Part shown: positions 1 through 10,610 of the stretch, piece by piece
Numbering within the stretch: the stretch's first letter is position 1
How the letters are laid out: the number at the start of each line of letters is the position of its first letter
Assembly (NCBI GenBank): GCA_956465555.1
Contig: OY101120.1
Location: 1,482,001-1,546,000 of the forward strand
Direction: 5' to 3'
Source of the DNA: Nitzschia sp. pyKryTriq1
Lineage: Eukaryota > Bacillariophyta > Bacillariophyceae > Bacillariales > Bacillariaceae
DNA length: 64,000 nt
Translations under genes and position numbers: made by a program
The notes under the pieces: generated by a model
What the model saw: the letters and a program-made list of their open reading frames with translations, nothing else
Told to the model about the DNA's origin: nothing
Databases searched by the model: none

Positions 1-3000
1 ATTGACAGCACAGTTTCGAACTTCGGCCCGCGTATCTGAACAGAGTACCACCAATTTGGACAAGGCGCGCTACAAATTATGGATATGTGAGAAATGCAGG
101 ATAAGGATACTCGGGGAATCTTTTCGAGAGAACTTACATCAATTGAAGCTGTACCAGCGTCTTGGTCGGCGATAGTCCAAAGTAGACCAATCGCCGTCAA
201 TGACGTGTTGACATCGTGATGGGAAGAACCAAACGAGGAGCAGCAATCAAGGAGCGACGTTCGAGCGACAGTGGAGGTATCTGTCAGGGCGGCAAAGTCG
301 TCGACAATCAGTTTCAGGCATCGGAAGCCGACCAAACACGAGTTCGACCATTCGGCAGAGGAGCGTTCTTCGGAAGGGAGCGATGCAACAGCTTGGATCA
401 CTGTTGTCCATGCTTCGTTGTCAAGATCATGTCCACAACTTTCCAAAATCGCGTGCAACGACTCAACACCGGCCTCGGCAACCACTGCTGCTTTGACATC
501 ACGAATGCACTGACACAGTGGTGCAAGCAGTGCTTCCTGTGACACCGCGCCCTTCTCGAGGGTTTTATTTTTTACCGACTCTACTGCCAGGTACTGATTT
601 TGCCGCGGGTCGATGAACATGAGTTGCCCCGGGCCGATAAAAGTGATTGGAAAACCGTCATCGTTGGCAAGTTGTGACATGATGAGCATGGCGATTGCAT
701 CCATGGAAAAGTTTCTTACAGATGGAACATCGGAGGCCAGAGCACACAAACTCCGGTATATGGTCGCCCCACTATTGCTACTCCGAAACGAATTGGCCAT
801 TGCCACGTCGACTAAAAGAGAAAATGTGAAAGGGACTTGATTGATGCGCATCGGATGTTTCGACCCAGCAACTCGGCGTCCAAACTCGGATTGATAGTCG
901 TGCGAGTACGTATTCCTTGTTCGCTCGGTAAGAGGGACATCCTCGTGCTGCTTATTGTTACCGTCGGGCGACCCTCCATAGATAGCTCGCACTCCCATGG
1001 TCATGAGAGTTTTCCCTATCGTTTCCTTCTCCTCGTTGGACGCGCCATCCCCAGCCTTGCTTGGGACTGAAAGTAACTCACTTCCACCCAGAATATTTGG
1101 TGTTGGTTCGAACTGACAAACTTCCCTCAAACCTTCGACGAACTGTGAGAGGGATTGGTCGGATAGACAGGTGGAAAAGGAAGCAAATCGTGAATAAACA
1201 GCTGAGATACTCAGAGCACCAACGTAGGCGCTGTCGGATAAATAAGGCGAAGCGATGGGGAGTACCGACAACTCTTGAAAGGTTTGCAGTACAATGGACC
1301 ATTCGGGACCGATACTATCATAAAATCTGTGCACAACGTTGAGCAAACATATCAAAGCTGCAATGTTGTGGTCTCGCAGGAGGCATGACGGATCATGGGT
1401 TCCCCATTGTGGAAGTGAAAGTTTACAGAGACTCGTCAACAAAGCGCGTCTTATAAGAGGTAGCTTCAATGAAACTTTGGCAAGCGAAAAATAGCCTTCC
1501 AGTGCTCGTTTCACAACAGTACCACTGGCTGGGAAGCGTTTCAAGTAGTGTTGCAGGACTGCCAAGGACGGCGCAAATGCTTGATCCAAATTACCCTCCT
1601 CCAGATTTTCAACGACTTTCAATATGGTATTCAGACCCGTCCACACAGCTTCTCCCAAAACATACGTATCTTCTTTCGTCTTGCCCTTTGTCCACAACTC
1701 CATTGACGTCAAGGAATCGGCGTCAAAGGCCAAAGAGTGCTCTTTTTTCCGACAGGCAAGCACTACAAGATTCATGTGGTCTTCGCAGCTTGCGCCGATT
1801 GTGCAGAAGTCACTCATCGCCTCCAATGATTGTGTCAGAACAGTACTGTCCATCCATATCGTTCGCAGAGATTTCTCATGAATCACGTTCTCGAGAGTGT
1901 CCATTGCCAGCGCCGCTTTCCAAAGGATCGTGGGTGGTAGACCCCTAAGACTGTCTATCGAGACAGTCGACGGTAGAATATTTTTATTGTGAACTTTGTA
2001 AATATAACCATCTTCGAATTCTTGCTTTCGCAATGCCTCTGTCGCCCGTGGGATTGGCTGTAGTAATCGCACCACTAGTTCTCTACATTCCGTCGGCCAG
2101 TCTTTGGCTTGTGTCTGCAATACCACCATAACGAATTGTAGAGTCCGTAGATATTCCACGGGCGATGTTGATACGTTGCTAGATTGACTTTGAAGGATCT
2201 GTACAACGACTCCAAGCGTTTTTTGGCCCACTTTGGAAAAAACAACGGGCTCATCACGTAACAAAGTTGTCATCAAGTCCAAACTGAGTGACGGGGAAGG
2301 TGGTTGTGCTGCATCCTTCTCGCCGACCCGGCAATGAGAAAACCCCCCTTGCAGTATTGACTGATTTCTTTTGGAGGATGATGATGCAGCAGCAGAAGAA
2401 GAAACGGCTTGCGGAAGTCCCAGGGTGCATGTCAGTAAGTCTTCCCATGTGGCAACGGCCAAGTCCTGCGCATTTTCATCCTTTACTAGTAATGCGAGTA
2501 CTTGGGGGAGTGTGGAATGCGCCGCTTGCCTCACTGTTTGTCGCGATGGTAGATACAGTAGACAGCATAGCGTAACGGATTGGATCCATTGTTCATTGGA
2601 GACCGGAAGGTCTCGCAACTCCAGTAATTGCAATAAACAGCTCAAAATGTCGAGGGCCAATTTTTCCAGATCCTTGGCATTCAAATGACCCAACCCTGCT
2701 TGTCCGTGCGAAGAGGATACCGCCGTCTTCGTAGATACAGCATTGGTCATTGATTTTGCTGTTTCTTTGGCAGTACTCGTCGAGGAGGAAAGGAAGCTCC
2801 CGAGCCAAGATCCAGTAGCCTGTGAAGTGTTATTCGCGGAGGATCCAGCCGAAGAAGCCATTGCATTGGACGGTGCGATTCCTGATATGGAAGAATTCCC
2901 ACCTATTGTGTTCTGGTGGTTTCCTGAGGACGAAACATCTTTCGTGGAATAGCTGACCACAACTTGGGCTTGGATCATCCAGACGCGGACCAGATTCATG

Positions 3001-3433
3001 CCATCACCAGGACAAATCGCATCGGCTTCCATCAAAATTTTCATAGCCTTAAAGCTAGTGTCTAAAAGTTTTGCGGACGCATTTGGATAATTTGCCGCCA
3101 GCAAAAAGGGATGCAGCAAGTCACTACTTCGAAATATGGTAGTATTTGGATGCTTCTCCCCGTTTGCCGACGCTTTTCGGACGGCTCCCACGTAGTCATT
3201 TTGCAGGCTCCGAAGCTTCAATATAGCTCTTTCAGAAGCTTCTTTGACGCCTAGAAAGACAAAGCGGGTCAGCCATCAGCAAGAATTTCACATGTGATTG
3301 ATTCCGTCGACCGTGCCAAACGCAATACAACGCCACAGCAACTAAAGCCAGGTGCAAACTCACCGGGATGTTTCTTGCGCGCCTCCGCTCCGAGGTCGCG
3401 GAGATAATCCTCCAGCTGGGCCACAAAGTTCAT
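1..3433 (-). CDS. MON2: MON2 homologue (Sec7/BIG-related trafficking scaffold), N-terminal part, cut by window edge
   Basis: MON2 is a large Arf-GEF-related scaffold without a Sec7 catalytic domain that works with DOPEY at the trans-Golgi and endosome. I read three exons on the minus strand: 3433-3364, 3250-138 and 69-1, with introns 3363-3251 (GTGAGT...TTCTAG) and 137-70 (GTAAGT...TTGTAG). They join in frame to give at least 1084 residues. The start is the ATG at 3433 (MNFVAQLEDYLRDLG) because an in-frame TAG lies just upstream. The first 35 residues (DYLRDLGAEARKKHPGVKEA) match the DCB domain opening of human MON2. Near the end, GFRCLKLIVDDF and LTAIGLLWTIADQD match its HUS-downstream region, and exon 3 continues with the HEAT-like SDTRAEVRNCAVN. 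A Ser/Ala-rich loop around residues 150-230 is not conserved. The C-terminus lies beyond position 1. Confidence 0.88.
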
Positions 3434-3605
3434 TATGGGGCGGACGAGATCATGCAGTTGCTACTTGAGATGGTTGTCGAGGTGTTGCGTTTGCTGTTGA
3501 TTGTTATTGCAATGACAGCCGAGGTCTGCACATCATGCAATCACAATCATAATCATGCTGAGAGTGATGTACCTACCGTACGGTCGCATTTTACATTCAA
3601 AATAC

Positions 3606-3740
3606 AGTCGATACGAGTACTCTGTACCGTATGTGATACGAGTACCAGGTACCTGGTACCAGGTACAGTACCCGGCACTGGTACTGTACTGTACTGTACT
3701 GTACTGCACTGTACTGCACTGTACTGTACTGTACTGTACT
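3606..3740. repeat. GTAC-rich low-complexity island 5' of MON2
   Basis: The stretch consists almost entirely of GTACT/GTACC words, including GGTACCTGGTACCAGGTAC and eleven or so tandem GTACT or GCACT units. It can fold on itself at every GGTACC. It abuts the left end of the mobile element and lies about 170 bp upstream of the MON2 start. Open frames across it are Val-Leu-Tyr-Cys repeats and are not genes. Confidence 0.85.
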
Positions 3741-3906
3741 GTGAATGTAGTCGAAAAATAATCTACCATAAAATCTACTAACAATAACACGGGGTTCTCA
3801 TCTCCGCAATCGTACCGTACAAGTCCTCCCGCGCACGAATAACCAGCAGAGTACGCACAAACACTCTAAGACAAAAAGCACGTAGTTTTACCGCGGTATT
3901 AATAAA

Positions 3907-4006
3907 GTACTTACCGCGGTGAGAGTACGAGTACAAAAAATAATGGGGTACTTACCCCAGTGGGGGTACTTACCCCAGTGAGAGTACGAGTACAACAATA
4001 ATGGGG
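3907..4006. repeat. Two-unit tandem repeat inside the mobile element
   Basis: Units 3907-3948 and 3966-4006 share GTACTTACC, GTGAGAGTACGAGTACAA and AATAATGGGG. They lie between the left end of the element and the 3' end of its gene, a subterminal position where transposase-binding repeats are often found. Confidence 0.6.
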
Positions 4007-4054
4007 AGTACGAGTACAGTACAACAAGATAATAAACAATAATAATACTGTTCA

Positions 4055-5002
4055 TTACACACGTAGTAGTGGGTTTCCCCCAATCTTTTTGTCATTGGCC
4101 AGCATTCGCAAAATAGTGGTCACTGACTCGTCCCCATAGACGTCATATATTTTATCTATTGCTGATGATGCCATCTCGCCACTTCTTACTAGCTCGCTGA
4201 CTTTATCCCAAAATACCTTTCGTTTGCTAAAAACATGCTTGCTTCTGCCCCTCTCCCGGATTGTAAATAGTCTTGCAGGCTTGTTGCCACTGATACCATT
4301 TGTCCACTCATCCCACAAGAGATGGAGTGTTTTCGGGCACCTGCTAAGTCTGGCAGTTTCGTGTGGTGGTTCATGGTCGGTATTTCGCCCATGATCGTCG
4401 GCCACTCTTGTACGTCGTCCCGGTTGGCTCGCTATTCGGTTCAGCTGATGGAACACCTTATTAAAGTGGTCTTTCTGCTCGATCTTCATTTGGTCTTGTG
4501 TACTGCGCATTCCATTGACAATAGTACTGAGTTCATGGATGGTTCGTTTCAGACCCAAAATTTCACCCCGTTGATCATCCTCGTTTTGTCTTTCTTGTCG
4601 CGTATCGTTTTGACCTGTATCATGCATGTCCGTTACCATCAATACTCCTGGGCTTGCCGGCGGAAGCTCCTTTTTCTTGCGGCGGCGTCTCTTTTTCGGG
4701 GGAGGACCTGATTCGTCCTGCTTTTCACTGTCGTCGTCATCATCATCATTGTTGTTGTCGTACTCTTCGTCCTTGTGTTCTTCCTCCTTGCGCTCTTCCT
4801 CCTTGCGCTCTTCCTCCTTGCGCTTTTGCAAACGTTCGGCAGCACAAGAGGGGCACAACACATGGTGCACGTCCTCCGTCTCCTCGCCACAAATGGCATG
4901 AATATTTTTACCGCAGTCCGGGCACTTGTGAGTACTCGTGGCGATACCACCGAGGAGGCAATTTTTGTTGGCACACGGCCCAGGCGTATTTTGGTTGCTC
5001 AT
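4055..5002 (-). CDS. Zinc-finger / acidic coil / GCR1_C-like DNA-binding protein of the mobile element
   Basis: The protein has 315 residues with an ATG at 5002. Residues 10-53 hold a cysteine-histidine cluster (CANKNC, CPDCGKNIHAIC, CPSC) of PHD- or ribbon-like spacing. Residues 60-95 are a charged run of KRKEEE repeats followed by an Asp tract, then a basic KKRRRRKKK nuclear-localisation-like patch. A short coiled coil follows (about 145-190). Residues about 218-285 (LSRCPKTLHLLWDEWTNG, then FSKRKVFWDKVSELV) fit the GCR1_C fold, a DNA-binding domain named from yeast Gcr1 and known from Crypton-derived proteins. The gene fills most of the candidate mobile element. It could bind the element ends or be a co-opted regulator. 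No catalytic residues of a tyrosine recombinase are present. The domain call is by eye. Confidence 0.7.
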   Translation of the reverse strand: MSNQNTPGPCANKNCLLGGIATSTHKCPDCGKNIHAICGEETEDVHHVLCPSCAAERLQKRKEEERKEEERKEEEHKDEEYDNNNDDDDDDSEKQDESGPPPKKRRRRKKKELPPASPGVLMVTDMHDTGQNDTRQERQNEDDQRGEILGLKRTIHELSTIVNGMRSTQDQMKIEQKDHFNKVFHQLNRIASQPGRRTRVADDHGRNTDHEPPHETARLSRCPKTLHLLWDEWTNGISGNKPARLFTIRERGRSKHVFSKRKVFWDKVSELVRSGEMASSAIDKIYDVYGDESVTTILRMLANDKKIGGNPLLRV

Positions 5003-5262
5003 TGTCGCTTTTCTGTCTGTTGTGGGGGTTGATTATTATTTTTATGATGATGTTGTGTTATCCGTGCGGCGTCTGTTGTTTGTAGGGTAGAAAAAAAGGT
5101 AGAAAAAAGGTGTCGCAAAAGGCGACGAATCGTGCGACGCGGCGGTAGATTTCTTGTTCAACTACTGTCCGAAATCTACTTTCTCCAGTCACCGTAGATC
5201 TATTTCTACATACGGGAAATCGACATCTGGTAGAAAATTACGACTTTGGTAGATTTTTCAGG

Positions 5263-5790
5263 GTTATGTACCGGTACTGTTCTTGTACATACCGTATCAT
5301 TGTTCGAATAACTCGATTGAGTCCCATTCGAAGAATATTCGAATTCGCCTTCGATGGGTTTCGTTCGGGTACGAATGACACAGGAAGCATTCGGAGAAAC
5401 CCTCCGATCGTCGAAGAGAAGGAACATTCTCCAGACGTGCACCGTTCTCCTCATGGACCCACGGCGGTGCGCGCAGTACCGGCGGTACTGTACCAGGTAC
5501 CATTACCGGGGTACAGTACAGCACGCGGTACCTACAGTACCTGGTACAGTAGACAGCTTACAGAGTACGAGTACGAGTACGAGTACCTGCACTGTATGTA
5601 CTGTACTGCACTGTGCTGTACTGTACAGTAGACAGGTTACAGTACCAGCACAGGACCTGGTAGGTATGTACCTGGCTGGTACAGGTACTGGGCGTCTAAC
5701 CCACAGTCGATGTTCGAAATACGATTGATTGTTGATAATTTAGGCTGACTTTTACCTTGCCGGTACCTGGTACCAGTACCTGAAGACTGT
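5263..5790. repeat. GTAC-rich low-complexity island 5' of the FHA-like gene
   Basis: The stretch is dominated by GTACTG, GGTACC and GAGTAC words, with short tandem runs such as GAGTACGAGTACGAGTAC near 5563 and GTACTGTACTGCACTG near 5600. A different patch near 5325-5350 is an AT-rich set of overlapping GAATATTC/GAATTC palindromes. Between 5790 and the start at 6072 I see ordinary AC-rich leader sequence. Confidence 0.75.
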
Positions 5791-6071
5791 CTGTCTTCAG
5801 ACTTTGGTAGACGATTATTGTGGTACAGTGAGTAATCAGTACCGGTAAACACAAATCCATCAAAGACAGTACAGTACGAGCATAATACAGGTACGAGTAG
5901 ACAACTACCCCACCCATCTCGCTCCCCCCACATACCACTCTTTGTATACCCGACAATTTGATCCCATCTCCCTTCGCGAACAAGACACAAAACTTCAATT
6001 TTTCTTGAAATCCCACACAAAACTAACCCAGAAACGAACCAACGAACCGCAACAAGACGGAAGACGCAAAT

Positions 6072-8147
6072 ATGGTTTCCAACGCCATGGTCAAAATTCC
6101 TTACAAAATCGATGAGCTATGTTGCAGTCCAGCCGCTGAAAGGTCCTCTAATGGAAGCTCCTCTACTAGCGGACCTCAAGAGGCCAACACCAACAACGCC
6201 AGCAACAAAGACAAAGACAACACCGGAGACGTGAAGCAGTCCAGCAGTTCCAAAACCGATTCATCCTCCTCTTGCGAGAATCTGGACTCCACCCAACTGG
6301 CCTTGATTCCACTGCATCCCGCTTCTAAGAAACCGAAACTCGATGCCAAGCAGTTACCCATCGTCTTGGGGAGAACGAATCTGGCGGCTTGGTGGTGGAA
6401 GTCGTGCCCTTGTCAGCACTACTGCCGCTTGCATTGCCGGCCAGTAGCTCAGAACATTCGAAGCCTATCCAAGGTGATGATTCAGATCGATACTGAAGGG
6501 CGGGTGCACATAGTGGGAAAGAACCCCCACTTGATCACGATCACTCCTGAGCGAGAAGACAGCATTCTGCGCATTAACGACGTCATTAGCATAGGCCGAC
6601 GCGACCGAGAACCCTGGATGCGATTCCAAGCCATCAAGAAACCCGCCGCCAAACACAGGAAAGATGCTCCTGTAGCATCTACGACTCGAAGAGTAGCCAC
6701 GAAGACCAGCTCTTCGGAATGTGTCGAACCCGTACCTGCCACTGCTCCCTTCGTGGCTTCACGAAGTAGGAGCAATCGTAGATCGGTGTCCGGCAACCAG
6801 AGCAAAAACCAAACACTGCCAAGCAACTACCAGAATCCACCTGAATGGATTACGACTAATACGCGCAAGCGCAAATCGTCCGGCAGACCTACTAGCAATA
6901 GCAATGTTGAGGCGACAGTCGACAACTCGAAGGGACAGAGGCAGCAGCCAAAACAGCAAACTGCTCAAGAGGCGGCTTCAGCGGCTACTATCGAGAGAGT
7001 ACAGAGATCGTACGTGAAAGCCAATCATAAACCAAATATTGCTAATGCGACGACGGAGCCTGTACGAAAGCGCCGACGACGAAATCCTGAAACAGCCGGG
7101 AACGACTCAACTCCCAAAAAATCCGTACGCAGGTCCAATCGGGGTGATGCTGTTGAAAAGGCGAGCGGTGGTACGACGACAACAAATGGCGAAAAACGAG
7201 ATAATCTGCATGTTCATTTGGTGTTTCAAGACTACGAAACGTCTGCGTCTTTGTTGCAGGGGAACGAGGACCGACGCAAGTCTGAATCAGAGATTAACCA
7301 AGCGACGACTATAGCCAGCACTGCTGATGATGTGGTTCGTCAGCACCAATATGGAGGGGCACTTCCCCCAAGGGCTTTTGTAGCGGACAAGAGCCAGCTA
7401 CGACTGCTATCAAAGAATTTTGCTGCCGCGTTGTCAGCTTGTGCATCAGGTTCGAATGCTGAAGATCAAGCCCCTGGAATCGATAGTCAACCACGATCTC
7501 AAAACGCTAGTCAACAGCAAGCTGTGGACATGGAACCATCCGCCGCAGAGACGAACATGGTTTGGAGAGGTCAAAATCCCTCACTTCTGTCGTCGTCGGA
7601 AGAGGTTCAGGACGAAATAAATGGCCTTCCACAAACTGAAAGCGAAAGCAAAAAATTATTGGCCGTCCTGGCCAGATCCCAGCCCAATCACGATGGAACC
7701 GGCTTAGAGGAATTGACTCAACAACATAGTATGGCCTTGGCAGAGGCTTCTGTGCTCTCTCTCCCTGTATGCGCCTCTTCTAGTTTTGAATCTGGTCAGA
7801 AGGATGTAGTCATGGAATCCACCAATGTTGCTGAGCAGGAGAGAAATATGGCAGGGCTACTATTCACTGCTACCAAAAAGACAAGTGAAGCGGGCGGTTC
7901 CAGTCATGGAGACGACGAGTCCGCTTCTTCGCCTCCATCCTGTGATCCGATCATGGACTTGAAGCCTTGGCAGGAAATGATCGAACAAGAGGAAGAAAAG
8001 GGGAATGCGACGTCTTTTCGACATGCTCTTGCCAGCTTGATCGTTGCTAAGAACAAGGATCGTGTGGGGAACGAAGGAAAACGGGGCCTGTTGTGGCTTC
8101 CCCCTCTGTTAGGAGAAGATTTCAAAATCGAACAGAAGGATACTTAA
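6072..8147 (+). CDS. FHA-like domain protein with long disordered tail
   Basis: The gene is a single exon encoding 691 residues. The N-terminal 85 residues are Ser/Asn-rich. Residues about 90-190 look like a forkhead-associated (phosphothreonine-binding) domain of PNKP/aprataxin type: LPIVLGRTNL, then SLSKVMIQIDTEGRVHIVG, KNPHLITI, and a closing LRINDVISIGRRDREPWMRF. The expected G-R, S-x-x and N-P positions are present. The remaining 500 residues are low-complexity and rich in Ser, Gln and Lys, with several basic clusters (KRRRRNP and similar) suggesting a nuclear protein. The ATG at 6072 is the first in a stop-free leader; an ATG at 6087 is equally possible. I infer a phospho-dependent adaptor in nuclear signalling or DNA repair. 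No catalytic domain is visible. Confidence 0.7.
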   Translation: MVSNAMVKIPYKIDELCCSPAAERSSNGSSSTSGPQEANTNNASNKDKDNTGDVKQSSSSKTDSSSSCENLDSTQLALIPLHPASKKPKLDAKQLPIVLGRTNLAAWWWKSCPCQHYCRLHCRPVAQNIRSLSKVMIQIDTEGRVHIVGKNPHLITITPEREDSILRINDVISIGRRDREPWMRFQAIKKPAAKHRKDAPVASTTRRVATKTSSSECVEPVPATAPFVASRSRSNRRSVSGNQSKNQTLPSNYQNPPEWITTNTRKRKSSGRPTSNSNVEATVDNSKGQRQQPKQQTAQEAASAATIERVQRSYVKANHKPNIANATTEPVRKRRRRNPETAGNDSTPKKSVRRSNRGDAVEKASGGTTTTNGEKRDNLHVHLVFQDYETSASLLQGNEDRRKSESEINQATTIASTADDVVRQHQYGGALPPRAFVADKSQLRLLSKNFAAALSACASGSNAEDQAPGIDSQPRSQNASQQQAVDMEPSAAETNMVWRGQNPSLLSSSEEVQDEINGLPQTESESKKLLAVLARSQPNHDGTGLEELTQQHSMALAEASVLSLPVCASSSFESGQKDVVMESTNVAEQERNMAGLLFTATKKTSEAGGSSHGDDESASSPPSCDPIMDLKPWQEMIEQEEEKGNATSFRHALASLIVAKNKDRVGNEGKRGLLWLPPLLGEDFKIEQKDT

Positions 8148-8801
8148 AAAGCGAAATTCTGCCCTTTTGGTCGAGCCGGTTGTGTGTAGAGTACATACTA
8201 ATGAGCATAGGTCCTACTCTACCAACTGTCGCACATTTGGGGTACTACGCGAGCAGCGAAAAGTGGAAGGGCTAATTTTCGGCATCTTGGCCAATGCTCG
8301 AGTAGCAGATACGTTTGTGGCTCGCGAGCTGATGGGTTTCTGGGGGGCTACTGGCTGGCGTCGACCGTCAACCTTCTACCGGATTATTCCGAACACTTGA
8401 GCTCAAAGTAAAAGTGCTTTCATCAATTCATAATTTCAAGGGGAGCTTCAAAGGTTTTGCAATAGTATGACAATGTTGTCGGATGAACCAGGTGCCGAAT
8501 GAGAAGACGGACAGTGGTGTGTAAAAATAATGCACGAGAAGAAGGCACTGATAACGCATTTCCCTTCCAGATTGGTGGTCATAGATGATTACCTTCGGGA
8601 CGTCAGTCTGATCACGTCACCAACACTACACTAGAGTTCTTGTTGCATGAAATTTGCGAATGTTCTTAGGACATTGAGACTGTTGATTTTTTATGGTTCT
8701 AATAGATTTGCATTAAGAGCACACTCAAAGTTGGTCAGGGGTACTGTAAAGCGAGAGGAGTTCTCCGTGATTAGTACCACAACTCTCTCCCCCCTTTATC
8801 T
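8148..8801. other. Convergent intergenic region, no gene seen
   Basis: The region separates the 3' ends of the FHA-like gene and the first zinc-finger gene. Short open frames downstream of 8160 show no recognisable sequence and lack codon bias. The GTAC islands typical of the 5' flanks are absent here. Confidence 0.6.
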
Positions 8802-9785
8802 CTAAATCGCTTCAAATTTGTCGAGATCTAGATCTTCGTCGTACAAACTCTGTAGCTCCCTCGGGATGGTGCTGCAATGTCGAGACACCTGTTGCTGCTG
8901 TGGTAGAGGCGGCGGCGGAGGTAGTGGATTGCCTATTACCCGGCCGCTCTCAACTCCCATCTCTTCGAAAATGGATAGACCGCGGGCATACATCGTTTGC
9001 CGGAATGCCCGGGATGGAACAGGAGCCTGTGCAATGGCAGTAGCAACAGCCAGATTGGGAATTTCAAGGCAATGGTCAAACACTGAGAGGTCTTGTGAAA
9101 TTGGATGCGGAGGAGAAGCGGCAGCTTGCCCGACTTCGTCATAGTGACCCATGCACAGACCAGCCACAACCGCTAGTCTCCTGCAGCCATCAGCCTCGCA
9201 TTGATTCTTCTTGGCGCCATGGCCAATGCAGATGCCGCCTTGCACAGCAACTCGAGAGCAGCCAGGAACTTCACATCGTTTACGAGCAGGGCCGTGTGTG
9301 CTGCAGAACCCAGCTTTCTTGACGCTTTTGCCGCACCCTGGGTGCTTGCATGCCTTTCGCTTCGCACCATGGGTGACACACACTCCTCCTTGGACGACAC
9401 GATTGGCGCAGCCTTCAATGGTACACACGCGACGGACTCGCTTCCTTCGTCGGCGCTTTCGTATCCCTTGAAGCTTGGTATCCGTAGTGTCCTTGCTTGG
9501 GGAAGACGGAGGGTGCACTACATCGCTGATCCCTGCGGCATGTGGTGGAAATCTTCCAAAATCACGCTGACTTGGAGTCACGGCTTCTGAAGAATCGTGA
9601 AGCCCGTGAAGGATGGCGAAGTCTTCGTCAAGCTCTCTGACGTCGAAACCAAGGAAGGACACCGCAGATGCTTGAGACTGGTCTTGGTCGTCCTCATGCT
9701 GCAATTTGATGGGAGTAATATTGCAAAAATCGAGTGGTGCGCTCATGAAGGGTGTGCTTGTACTTGTACTTGTACTCTTGGTCAT
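8802..9785 (-). CDS. Nuclear zinc-finger protein with four WRKY19-type C-x4-C-x9-C-x2-H fingers (paralogue 1)
   Basis: The protein has 327 residues in one exon, with an ATG at 9785 followed by an STSTSTST run. Residues 110-119 are a basic KRRRRKRVRR cluster, probably a nuclear localisation signal. Residues 121-214 hold four tandem C-x4-C-x9-C-x2-H units separated by GAKRK or GPARKR linkers (for example CKHPGC...FCSTH). The family is expanded in oomycetes and diatoms and is generally thought to act as transcription regulators. Two short motifs outside the fingers are shared with the neighbouring paralogue at 11279-13453: SFLGFDV near residue 43 and RGLSIFEEM near residue 270. The C-terminus has Pro and Gln runs. 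The two genes are in tandem on the same strand, so a local duplication is likely. Confidence 0.85.
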   Translation of the reverse strand: MTKSTSTSTSTPFMSAPLDFCNITPIKLQHEDDQDQSQASAVSFLGFDVRELDEDFAILHGLHDSSEAVTPSQRDFGRFPPHAAGISDVVHPPSSPSKDTTDTKLQGIRKRRRRKRVRRVCTIEGCANRVVQGGVCVTHGAKRKACKHPGCGKSVKKAGFCSTHGPARKRCEVPGCSRVAVQGGICIGHGAKKNQCEADGCRRLAVVAGLCMGHYDEVGQAAASPPHPISQDLSVFDHCLEIPNLAVATAIAQAPVPSRAFRQTMYARGLSIFEEMGVESGRVIGNPLPPPPPLPQQQQVSRHCSTIPRELQSLYDEDLDLDKFEAI

Positions 9786-10289
9786 CGGCCGTCTGATTGA
9801 GATGATTGTGAAATAACAATTTTATGACATTACTTCGATGTTTGAGACAGTATCATACTCATACTCGTATCGTACCGGTTAGGTATTACCGGTACGTACA
9901 GTACGGGTACTGTACTGACGGTAGCACGCACGAGGTATGATACTGTAACTCGCGGCTCATGATTTTTCACCATCGTCATCGTCGCTCGTCGCTTGTGACT
10001 ACTCGTGTGACTGCTACAGAGACCATGGTCATATAAAAAGTCGTGTCTCTTCGGACACATATCGGACAAGGTTTGCAACGAAATTACACGCTTCAGCGAT
10101 GTCGAAGCGACGAATGGATGACGTTGTTCGTCTCAAGAACATAGAGGAACATCCCTTTCTGCTTTCTGCTTCACTTCTCATCAGTCATCTCAGACCAGTG
10201 CTCGTCGCGCTGGGGCTCACACTACTTGTACAAGTATTGCTCACAACTACTCACTCGTTCACCGCCACCTTCTACTGTACGAAGTAGAC

Positions 10290-10345
10290 TCTCTACCAGT
10301 AGATCGTAAAGCAGCGAAAAAATACACTACGTAATTAGCTACTAC
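10290..10345 (+). repeat. Short dispersed repeat with core ATCGTAAAGCAGCGAAAAA, copy 1
   Basis: The 19-bp core (10303-10321) is identical to 30809-30827. Flanking similarity (CTACCAnTAG before it, TAATTnGnTACTACC after it) extends over about 55 bp with substitutions. Both copies sit beside CTACT/TAGAG-rich microsatellite sequence. Confidence 0.6.
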
Positions 10346-10610
10346 CTTAACCTAGAGTAGAATACTCATAGAGATGGAGTTTGAAGTTGCCAGTTAACCG
10401 AGATTGGATGTTGGTGGATGTTCTTCGAGGGCCGCGGGGTGTGCTTGCTGCAAGCCAGAGGAAGGGACTATTATTCATTGCTCTCGAGCGTCTCCTAGTA
10501 GATAGTAGTCTACTAGCAGGCAGTAGTAGTACTAGTAATCCCCAGAGCTCCGCGGAGGAAGTGCTAGGCAATAGTACAACCCCCCCCCCCCACCTGAGTA
10601 GTTTGTTTGT

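Larger units (their letters stand above)
3736..5282. mobile_element. Candidate mobile element, long copy (A), about 1.55 kb with one gene
   Basis: Both ends recur at 38564-38925, where they are joined with most of the interior missing. The left 90 bp (3736-3825) match 38564-38648 with one substitution and a 5-bp length difference. The right block (about 5050-5282) matches about 38708-38925 at roughly 85-90 percent by eye. Neighbouring DNA outside these limits does not match. The ends show an imperfect inverted similarity (GAAAAATAATCTACCA on the left, GAAAAATCTACCA in the right end read backwards). The right block carries several GGTAGA/TCTACC words and a hairpin GTCGCAAAAGGCGAC, kept in both copies. 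The only gene inside is the GCR1_C-like reading frame on the minus strand. No transposase or recombinase catalytic domain is seen, so the copy is probably moved in trans. A Crypton relative is the best guess because of the GCR1_C domain; that assignment is inference. Confidence 0.7.

Noticed and set aside
216-1948. Plus-strand open frames of 75-159 codons
   Set aside because: They lie opposite the MON2 coding exon, which reads without a stop from 3250 to 138 and matches a known family.
3640-3740. CRISPR-like array of GTACT units
   Set aside because: The units are 5-10 bp with no unique spacers; it is a microsatellite in a eukaryotic genome.
3736-5282. Long terminal repeats flanking the GCR1_C gene
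   Set aside because: The left and right ends are not direct repeats of each other; only short inverted similarity is present, so an LTR element is unlikely.
10099-10287. 62-codon frame with a TATAAAAAG box about 60 bp upstream and a hydrophobic stretch
   Set aside because: It is too short, unrecognised and next to microsatellite sequence; the TATA match alone is weak evidence.
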